A stretch of DNA of 5,586 bases from CAVURW01 sp963743595. GTDB taxonomy: Bacteria > Verrucomicrobiota > Verrucomicrobiia > Methylacidiphilales > UBA1321. The stretch lies in NCBI GenBank assembly GCA_963743595.1, contig CAVURW010000127.1, forward strand, positions 1-5,586, given 5' to 3'. Under the pieces are notes generated by a model that was not told the DNA's origin, ran no database searches, and saw only the letters and a program-made list of their open reading frames with translations. This document shows positions 1 through 5,416 of the stretch, piece by piece. The position numbers were made by a program, and so were the translations under genes. Each line of letters begins with the position of its first letter. The first letter of the stretch is position 1.

Positions 1-120
1 GAAGTAACCCGTGCCGCCGGTGAGAAACAGGCGTTGCCCCCGCAATTCACTCTCCAGGTCCCGGCAGTGAGCGACGATGTGCTCCAGATCCACAGCCAAG
101 AGCGGGCTGAACGACTTCAT
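1..120 (-). CDS. NAD-dependent epimerase/dehydratase, N-terminal fragment
   Basis: The reverse strand from the ATG at 118-120 reads 40 codons without a stop and leaves the window at base 1. After about 29 mostly helical residues comes the hydrophobic strand LFLTGG followed by TGYF, giving TGGTGYF at residues 34-40. This is the start of the glycine-rich GxxGxxG Rossmann loop that binds NAD(P) in extended short-chain dehydrogenases. Such enzymes (4,6-dehydratases, epimerases, decarboxylases) act in the cytosol on nucleotide sugars for surface polysaccharide synthesis. A roughly 30-residue N-terminal extension before the loop is familiar in one subgroup of these sugar epimerases. An in-frame TAA lies a few codons upstream of the ATG, which supports this start; no clear Shine-Dalgarno is seen. 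The catalytic YxxxK and substrate region lie outside the window, so the specific reaction cannot be told. It is divergent from the response regulator gene. Confidence 0.8.
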   Translation of the reverse strand, partial: MKSFSPLLAVDLEHIVAHCRDLESELRGQRLFLTGGTGYF

Positions 121-414
121 GAGTGTGAGTTAGCACAGGTAGCTTCTGGAAAGCGAGCTTGGCTTGGACAGTAATAGATCACTTCGATCGTAAACGATAA
201 GCTAAGGCGTCATTAATCGCAACCAATCGAATATCTCATCATTCATAATAAATGGCATTAAACGATCCCGTCTATAAATAAATATATTTGAGTACACAAC
301 TGCCTTCAATAATTTATTTCTGGTCAATCCACTCAATTCCACCTAAACTCCAGCCTTGATATTTCAGACCTTTCCGAACCCACCATTAATTATAACGCCG
401 TTAATTGTTTACTC
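121..414. other. AT-rich divergent intergenic region
   Basis: This stretch separates the leftward epimerase gene from the rightward response regulator gene and must hold the promoters of both. Its core is strongly AT-rich (16 GC of 60 bases in 241-300), unlike the genes on either side. I find no convincing coding sequence (the longest ATG frame I checked, from 252, has nine codons), no tRNA and no recognisable riboswitch. It holds a small near-palindrome at 187-198 (ATCGT-AA-ACGAT) and several TATA-like runs, for example at 273-278 and 391-396, but none with a good -35 box at proper spacing on the plus strand. The plus-strand promoter therefore cannot be assigned. Confidence 0.6.
194..222 (-). 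promoter_or_regulatory. Candidate sigma-70-like promoter for the leftward epimerase gene
   Basis: Read on the minus strand, TTGCGA (217-222) and TATCGT (194-199) are separated by exactly 17 bases, and each matches four of six positions of the -35 and -10 consensus. They sit about 75-100 bases upstream of the epimerase ATG. The -10 element overlaps the near-palindrome at 187-198, so a repressor site there is conceivable. In AT-rich DNA such matches arise by chance, so this is weak. Confidence 0.22.
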
Positions 415-1878
415 ATGAAAGTACTTGTAATTGAAGACGAACCAATTAGCCGACACATCTTATCGAAGAGTCTGAAGACTCGTGGCCACGAGGTGTTTGC
501 CGTGGCAAGTGCAGAGGAAGCGATTCCTCTCCTTCACGAGACTCCGTTTCCTCTGGTCTTTCTCGACCTGGGCCTGCCGGGAATCAATGGATTAGAATTG
601 GGTCAATACATTCGGGACGAGGTTCAGGATGGCGATCAAATCTATCTAATCGTGGGCACCTCTATGGTCGTTACAGATGGAGAGTTCACGCTCTCTAATA
701 TTCTCGCTACAGCAGATGATTTCATCCCGAAGCCCTATAGTCCTGAGCGGTTATCTTCCCGTCTGGTGATTGCGGAGAGGAAGATCGCAGAGTTAGAACG
801 GGAGATTGAGCACGAGAAGACATTTATTTTCGATCGTGCGCACCGGGAACGATTGATTGAGGCCTCGAGTTCGCTCGTGATGGTGTTGGATTACACGCAG
901 CATGTCATGACGCTCAATCACTCGTGCAGCCTCTACTTTGGCGAACTCTTTACGCGCTCACAATTTCCCCAAAGTTTCTGCCTTCCGGAATATTGGCCGG
1001 ATGTGGAGGCTGAGTTGGAAAAATTACGGGAAACTTCACAATCCGTTGTCTTTAGAACACTTGTGCGCAATTCGAAGAATGAAGAGTACTTCATTTTATG
1101 GACAGCTTCCATCGGCTCTGAGGCGGCTACCATTGTTTGCTTTGGGGTGGATATTACCGATCGGTTCTGTGAGATGGAGCGCCCGAAATCACTGGCTGTG
1201 CGCGATCCCCTAACCTCACTTTATAACGGAAATTACGTACAAACTGCATTTGAGGAAGTGTTCCAGAAAATTAAAACGGGACTCCACTGCGTTCTCATTG
1301 AGGTGGATCTGGATACTGACGATAATGTTGATACATTTGATCGCGATAAATTACTCGTCAATGTCGCCAATATGATGAAACAGTCCGTTCGCACTCACGA
1401 TATTATTCTACGGACAGGCTGCGAATTCCTGATCTTTCTCTGTGACGTTTCCGTTTATCAGGGTGTCGAAATCGCCGAAAGAATTCGCGTTAGTATCGGA
1501 GAGTTAACGCAGCCGGAAGAGATTAGCCCAGCCATAGGAATTGTGGAATTGAGCGATTCCGTGGAAGCGGAAATTTTGTTGGGGAGAGCGGATGAGGCGT
1601 GCCACGTCGCGAAAACGAGCGGCAAGTTTCGCGTGGAAACGTACCGGGAACCTCTGATTGCTGAAGTTGCGCCCGTGACCCGTCAGCCGGAACAAACGGA
1701 TCTCGGGGCGCATATCGACTCGATTCGTCACCTGGTTAAAATGGGTTTTACCGCCGGAACCATTACCCAAATCTTGAACGAGACCTTTCAAACCGAGATG
1801 CTTCTACGCGACGTGCAACGCTTCATCGCCACAAGGAACCTGCGGCCCATGCTTGACCTCGCAAAGAACTTTTCCTGA
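415..1878 (+). CDS. Response regulator: REC, PAS and degenerate GGDEF domains
   Basis: This 487-residue cytosolic signalling protein begins with a receiver domain (about 1-120). The acidic pocket is E7/D8, the phospho-accepting aspartate is D51 in FLDLGLPG, T82/S83 follow strand 4, and the conserved lysine is K106 in IPKPY. A charged helix (about 116-137), probably coiled coil, leads to a PAS-like domain (about 143-250) ending in the typical DITDR. A GGDEF-family domain follows (about 260-410): it opens with DPLTSLYN, but the signature is TGCEF (334-338) instead of GGDEF, and the FKxxND and GHxxGD segments are missing. Diguanylate cyclase activity is therefore unlikely. RTHD (326-329) lies where the inhibitory RxxD c-di-GMP site is found, so it may be a c-di-GMP receptor. 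Residues 430-475 form a separate helical tail. No Shine-Dalgarno precedes the ATG, and no in-frame alternative looks better. The partner histidine kinase is not in the window. The RDD genes downstream may share its transcript. Confidence 0.85.
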   Translation: MKVLVIEDEPISRHILSKSLKTRGHEVFAVASAEEAIPLLHETPFPLVFLDLGLPGINGLELGQYIRDEVQDGDQIYLIVGTSMVVTDGEFTLSNILATADDFIPKPYSPERLSSRLVIAERKIAELEREIEHEKTFIFDRAHRERLIEASSSLVMVLDYTQHVMTLNHSCSLYFGELFTRSQFPQSFCLPEYWPDVEAELEKLRETSQSVVFRTLVRNSKNEEYFILWTASIGSEAATIVCFGVDITDRFCEMERPKSLAVRDPLTSLYNGNYVQTAFEEVFQKIKTGLHCVLIEVDLDTDDNVDTFDRDKLLVNVANMMKQSVRTHDIILRTGCEFLIFLCDVSVYQGVEIAERIRVSIGELTQPEEISPAIGIVELSDSVEAEILLGRADEACHVAKTSGKFRVETYREPLIAEVAPVTRQPEQTDLGAHIDSIRHLVKMGFTAGTITQILNETFQTEMLLRDVQRFIATRNLRPMLDLAKNFS

Positions 1879-1928
1879 ACTCAAAGTGGTCTTAGCCGTG
1901 TCGTCATGCTAGCCGAAGCAAGGACAAC

Positions 1929-2840
1929 GTGATAGCGTCTGCCCCCGTGAAGAGTGAGATCACAGTCCTCAATAATCACCACCAACCGATTGGGCCATTT
2001 ACCGTAGAGGAAATTCGGCAGCGGCTGGCCAGTGGCGAACTCTATTCGTCGCAGCTCGCCCACGCTGAAGGCCTTCAGACGTGGATTCCCTTGAGCGAGG
2101 TACTAAGCTACATCGCCAAGCGCGACTTCGAACTCAGCCTTCCCGCTCTCCCCAACCCGGCCCCTGCGCAGACACCCCAGACGCCCGGCCTCCGCACCTA
2201 CCCTGGACAAGCCGGTCCTGGCAACCCAAATCCAACCACATTTCCCGCGCAACAATTCCCCGCGCAACCCTCATTAAGCCGGGTCACCAATCCCCAACAA
2301 AGTTCGCCTCAACCTGCCGCAAGCACTACCCAGATCAATACTCCGGCCCATAATCCGGTGCCCGTTCGGACGATTCCTGGCTCGAATTACAACCCGCTCG
2401 CTTCGTATCCGAGCCCCATGAATAACGCGATGGCGTTTGCCCCGTTCTTTCATCGTGCTACGGCAGCAACGGCGGATGCCCTCATCTTGGCCATTTTCTT
2501 TAGCATCATCCACTTGGTGAATTGGTTCTTTAGCCTTCTCAGTGCCTTCTCTGTGGGGCCAGCGCTTTTCGAAATGATCACGTTTGTCGTCTACTTCACC
2601 CTGCAAGAGGGCGGCCCGGCACAGGCGACAATCGGTAAGCAGATCTTCGGCCTTAAGGTCACTTCGGAGTCAGGCGTGCCGATCGGCTATGGCGCTGCCT
2701 TAGTTCGAAACGTAACAAAGCTCGTCTCCAGCTGCACCTGCTGCCTAGGATTCCTCATCTGTGCCTTCACTGAACAAAATAAAGCCCTCCACGACTTTGT
2801 CGCCGGAACTGTAGTCATCGAAACCAAACCGATCCGCTAG
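1929..2840 (+). CDS. GYF-like (DUF4339-type) plus RDD membrane protein, copy 1
   Basis: This 303-residue protein has three parts. Residues about 10-60 resemble GYF_2/DUF4339 domains: ITVLNN, then IGPFT, a short helix, SGELYSSQLAHA and TWIPLSEVL. Residues about 70-168 are a low-complexity Pro/Gln/Ala/Asn linker, probably disordered. Residues about 170-300 are an RDD membrane domain with R176 and D183 (the first R and D), GKQIFGLKV (236-244) and ALHDFVAGT with D289. Membrane segments are likely near 180-206, 209-226 and 264-281, the last carrying a CTCC cluster (269-272). RDD proteins are poorly characterised; some are linked to ion transport. The GYF-like head probably binds a partner in the cytosol. 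Start: GTG at 1929 has AAGGA 4 bases upstream, which is close. GTG at 1947 would give the same N-terminal length as the paralogue that follows, so the start is open. The molecular role is unknown. Confidence 0.8.
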   Translation: MIASAPVKSEITVLNNHHQPIGPFTVEEIRQRLASGELYSSQLAHAEGLQTWIPLSEVLSYIAKRDFELSLPALPNPAPAQTPQTPGLRTYPGQAGPGNPNPTTFPAQQFPAQPSLSRVTNPQQSSPQPAASTTQINTPAHNPVPVRTIPGSNYNPLASYPSPMNNAMAFAPFFHRATAATADALILAIFFSIIHLVNWFFSLLSAFSVGPALFEMITFVVYFTLQEGGPAQATIGKQIFGLKVTSESGVPIGYGAALVRNVTKLVSSCTCCLGFLICAFTEQNKALHDFVAGTVVIETKPIR

Positions 2841-2842
2841 CT

Positions 2843-3682
2843 ATGGAAAAAAACATCACCATCCTCAATTCATCAAATGTCCCCGTGGGGCCGTTTACAC
2901 GTGACGAAGTCTTGGCGCAAATCCAGGCAGGCCAAATCTCCGACTCACAACTGGCGCATGCACCCGGCTTCGATTCTTGGATACCGTTATCCCAAGTTTT
3001 AGAGAAAACGGCACCGCCGCCAGCCTCGGTTCCTCCTGCACCCCAAGCTCCCTCACAGCCAACGAGCACTTTCAATGAGGTCCGCACCTTTTCCACAGCC
3101 CAAAGCCCGGCCAATTCCAGCCCCGCGCAATCGAACCCTTTTGGTTTTTCCAACATGGCTTCCCCTCCGATGGTGGTCTACGCAACTCCGCTCGAGCGAT
3201 TTGTTGCACTCATTATCGATTACCTCATCACAAGCGCGGTTCTCTCAATCGTCGCCATGATTTGCCTTGCCCCGGGAATCTTGGGCGTGATGTCTCACCA
3301 TGAAGTCTTTCAGCGGGTTCAAGATGCTGGCAACAACGACACGCTTTCGCCTGAAGATACCGCGATTGTAACGCCCATCTACATCGAAATTTTTATTGGA
3401 TTAGGAGTCTATTTCATCCTCGCGATGCTGATTCTTTTTCTCTATCACGCGTTCATGGAGAGCTCCGCTTCTGGAGCCACATTCGGCAAACAAGTGATGC
3501 GAATTCGGCTGCAGACTGTAGACGGCCAACGCGTTTCCTTCATGCAGGCAATCGGTCGAATGTTCATCCGACTTTTTGTCAGTCAACTGGTCTGCTGGAC
3601 CGGGTTCATCGTGGCTTTCTTTACGGAGAAAAGCCAAACGCTCCACGATCTCGCAACCAATGTAGTCGTGGTGAAGAAGTAG
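2843..3682 (+). CDS. GYF-like (DUF4339-type) plus RDD membrane protein, copy 2
   Basis: This 279-residue paralogue of the preceding protein starts 2 bases after that gene's stop, so the pair is almost certainly cotranscribed and perhaps translationally coupled; no Shine-Dalgarno is visible. The GYF-like domain (about 5-53) shows ITILNS, VGPFT, SDSQLAHA and SWIPLSQVL, nearly colinear with copy 1. The linker is shorter (about 56-112) and rich in Pro, Ser and Ala. The RDD domain has R119 and D126 in the first segment (LERFVALIID), GKQVMRIRL (215-223) and TLHDLATNVVVV with D269. Membrane helices are likely at about 119-147, 181-203 and 240-261. Between the first two helices lies a polar stretch (about 150-175) that is absent from copy 1 and probably forms an external loop. 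Function is unknown; a heteromeric complex with copy 1 is a reasonable inference from the tandem arrangement. Confidence 0.82.
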   Translation: MEKNITILNSSNVPVGPFTRDEVLAQIQAGQISDSQLAHAPGFDSWIPLSQVLEKTAPPPASVPPAPQAPSQPTSTFNEVRTFSTAQSPANSSPAQSNPFGFSNMASPPMVVYATPLERFVALIIDYLITSAVLSIVAMICLAPGILGVMSHHEVFQRVQDAGNNDTLSPEDTAIVTPIYIEIFIGLGVYFILAMLILFLYHAFMESSASGATFGKQVMRIRLQTVDGQRVSFMQAIGRMFIRLFVSQLVCWTGFIVAFFTEKSQTLHDLATNVVVVKK

Positions 3683-3686
3683 AGTT

Positions 3687-3702
3687 TGTTTGAAATCAAA
3701 CA
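3687..3702. terminator. Weak hairpin between convergent genes
   Basis: TGTTTG-AAAT-CAAACA forms a perfect 6-base-pair stem with a 4-base loop in the 28-base gap between the rightward RDD gene (stop 3680-3682) and the leftward GH28 gene (stop 3711-3713). Its place suits a bidirectional terminator. The stem is AT-rich and no clean T-tract follows on either strand, so intrinsic termination would be inefficient. Confidence 0.3.
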
Positions 3703-3710
3703 GGGTGGAG

Positions 3711-5072
3711 TTACGGGCCCTTCACGTTTTCCTGTTTAACCTCTGCGTCCGTTGTCGATATTGCAGGGCGGCTATCCGTATGGAGCGCCTTCACCACGAT
3801 ATCCTTGAACTCAACTCCCTCCGCGTGCCGGACAAAGAAAGCCCAGCCGGGCATGATCTTAAACATGGAAGATTGGGGATAGCCGCCCTCTTGCTCCGTC
3901 GGTTGTGGAGGAAGCACGTTCACACCTCCGGGCAACTCCAGATACACATCTTGAATGAGAACGTTGACGATCTTCGCACCCGGAATTCCCGAAATCGGGT
4001 CACCCGCTGTCGCCCCGCCGTTGATATCGGTCGCCCGAATCTGTTCAATCACGATGTTCTGTAATTTCCCTGCTACGGCGTCGCCGGGGAGTGGATGAGC
4101 CAATTCCGGCGGTCCACCCTTACGCGCTCCTAAACGAAGGAAGATCGGCTGAGTCACATGATGGATTTCGATTCCGCGGACAAGTACCCCGTCGACAGCC
4201 GCTCCGTCTACAGATTCCAGACAAATGCCGCCCAACTTGGCTTTCACGACCTCAATGTTTTTGATCGAAAGATCTGAAATCGGTCCACGAGAAGCCGTGC
4301 CAATTTTGATGGCGTTGGCATCGTAATCGGTGATCCGGTCGTTCTCGATCCGAATGTGGTGAAGCCCCAAAGTTCCGCTCGATTTCAAACAAATGCCATC
4401 GTCCTCCGCCTCCACATCGCAATTGGTCACGCTCACATTCGACGACTCACAAATATCCGCACCATCCAAGTTCGGCACATATCCCGCCGGAGATCGGACG
4501 GTCAAATGATCCAAGATTAAGCCGTCACACTCAGAATAGACTTGCGTCCACATGCGGGGATTTTTCAGGGTCAAATGCCGCACCGAAACGTGCTGGCTGC
4601 TAAAAATGCGAATCAATGAAGGTCGCAAGGGTTCCTTTCCCGTCATGGGCAAGAGCTGACCTTGTCCATCAATCACACCGCCGCCATCTAAGTTTAGTTC
4701 GTTGGCATTATCCGCGAAGAGTAGGCTCCTCCGATTAGCCAAAGAAGCAGTCTGGGCTGGCATCTTCTCCGGATAATCCGCTGGTCGCGTGCTACCCAGA
4801 AGGACGGAGTCTGCGGCGATGTAGAGTGTCATTTTCTCTTTTAAAACAAGCGGGGCGGTGAGGAAATTACCGCCACTGAATAGGACACTGCCGCCCGATC
4901 CGGTACAGGCGTCTATCGCTTTTTGAATCGCCTCGGTATCGAAGGCCACTCCATCTCCCTTCGCGCCATACGTGCGCACGTCAAAGATCGGTTTCGGAGG
5001 TGATGCCGGAGCTTCTGGCGTTATATTGACCACAGCCGCAGGATGACTCGCATCGACTGGCTGCAGCGGCAA
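3711..5072 (-). CDS. GH28-family (polygalacturonase-like) beta-helix protein, 5' end missing
   Basis: The frame ends at the TAA at 3711-3713. It holds a nearly complete GH28-type right-handed beta-helix. After a proline-rich lead (EAPASPP, near 5000) comes the family entry motif FDVRTYGAKGDG (4950-4985), then AIQKAIDAC, TAPLVLKEKMTLYI and LLGSTRPADYP. The repetitive helix follows with LTLKNPRMWTQVYSECDGL, NLDGAD and AEDDGICLKS. GH28 enzymes hydrolyse galacturonan or related pectic bonds, usually outside the cytosol. The three acidic residues of the family are present: the Asp of NLDG and the DD pair, with the usual 21-residue spacing. The catalytic His motif and the RIK motif appear replaced (see findings), so the substrate may be unusual. 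No Met start or signal peptide precedes the mature domain: upstream of about 5072 the sequence changes origin. The gene is thus 5'-truncated, and its exact end within 5050-5076 is uncertain. Confidence 0.82.
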   Translation of the reverse strand: MPLQPVDASHPAAVVNITPEAPASPPKPIFDVRTYGAKGDGVAFDTEAIQKAIDACTGSGGSVLFSGGNFLTAPLVLKEKMTLYIAADSVLLGSTRPADYPEKMPAQTASLANRRSLLFADNANELNLDGGGVIDGQGQLLPMTGKEPLRPSLIRIFSSQHVSVRHLTLKNPRMWTQVYSECDGLILDHLTVRSPAGYVPNLDGADICESSNVSVTNCDVEAEDDGICLKSSGTLGLHHIRIENDRITDYDANAIKIGTASRGPISDLSIKNIEVVKAKLGGICLESVDGAAVDGVLVRGIEIHHVTQPIFLRLGARKGGPPELAHPLPGDAVAGKLQNIVIEQIRATDINGGATAGDPISGIPGAKIVNVLIQDVYLELPGGVNVLPPQPTEQEGGYPQSSMFKIMPGWAFFVRHAEGVEFKDIVVKALHTDSRPAISTTDAEVKQENVKGP

Positions 5073-5416
5073 ATAGGCAGGGTGCCGAAATCGAACTGCA
5101 CGAATGAGCCGTTGCCGTTCACGGGTTCGACCTTTGAGACATCTCCGCCGCCGCTCGAGTCCCAGTCCGTGATCGTGAAGTTCCCGTTGGGCACGCCGAC
5201 CTGCAGGTACGGCACGTCCGACGGCCAATCGCTCATCACGTGGTAGCCGGTCAGGGTGTAGTCCATGACCAGCATGCCGTCGGATTGCGGAGTGACCGTG
5301 ATCGTGTAGGAATCCAGGACGTCCGGCTGCGTGTCCGCCCTCGCAGCCGCGGGCGCGAGCAAGCCGCCAAACAGAACCGCAGCAGCCGGGACCAGCATCC
5401 AGCGCGCGGCTCTCAC
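5021..5416 (-). CDS. Small secreted protein of unknown function, 3' end replaced at junction
   Basis: The start is the GTG at 5414-5416, which overlaps the TGA of the upstream SPASM gene as GTGA and follows an excellent AGGAGGTG seven bases away. The product begins with a clear signal peptide: MRAARW, a hydrophobic core of Ala/Leu/Val/Gly (about 7-22), and a likely cut after ARA at residue 27. The mature part reads as a beta-rich domain: SYTITVTPQSDGMLVMDYTL, then DVPYLQVGVPN, FTITDWD and SFVQFDFG. It resembles in outline secreted proteins of other Gram-positive bacteria with a VGVPN-like motif, but I cannot name the family with confidence. From about residue 115 (bases below 5075) the frame continues out of frame into GH28 DNA, so the last 17 or so residues to the TAA at 5021-5023 are spurious. 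All codons before that are strongly GC3-biased. The native C-terminus is not in the window. Confidence 0.6.
   Translation of the reverse strand: MRAARWMLVPAAAVLFGGLLAPAAARADTQPDVLDSYTITVTPQSDGMLVMDYTLTGYHVMSDWPSDVPYLQVGVPNGNFTITDWDSSGGGDVSKVEPVNGNGSFVQFDFGTLPICRCSQSMRVILRLWSI
5050..5076. other. Junction of two unrelated DNA segments (chimera or recombination)
   Basis: To the left, the minus strand encodes GH28 in one frame; to the right it encodes the secreted protein in another frame. Each loses its expected continuation here: GH28 lacks a start and signal peptide, and the secreted protein stops matching after FDFGTLP (about 5075). GC content (31 of 60 in 4681-4740, 42 of 60 in 5461-5520), third-position bias and Shine-Dalgarno use all change at the same place. 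No insertion sequence, inverted repeat, tRNA or att-like direct repeat is visible. The exact base cannot be fixed by eye. Confidence 0.7.

Noticed and set aside
283..290. TATATTTG, a match to the Bacteroidetes -7 promoter element TAnnTTTG, upstream of the response regulator.
   Set aside because: No TTG/TTTG element is found at the required distance upstream, the region is AT-rich so chance matches are expected, and gene content does not point to Bacteroidetes.
938..1213. A 91-residue open frame within the response regulator.
   Set aside because: It is an out-of-frame shadow of the PAS region, Trp/Arg-rich and without recognisable features.
1879..1928. A terminator or small gene between the response regulator and the first RDD gene.
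   Set aside because: Only a 4-base TAGC/GCTA pairing without a T-run is present, and the ATG at 1906 gives just eight codons before a stop.
3690..4064. A 124-residue plus-strand open frame opposite the GH28 3' end.
   Set aside because: It is antisense to well-supported GH28 motifs, has no domain-like pattern and no ribosome-binding site.
5021..5074. The last 17 or so residues of the secreted protein (after FGTLP) as its true C-terminus.
   Set aside because: These bases encode the proline-rich N-terminal lead of the GH28 protein in another frame, so the tail is an accident of the junction.
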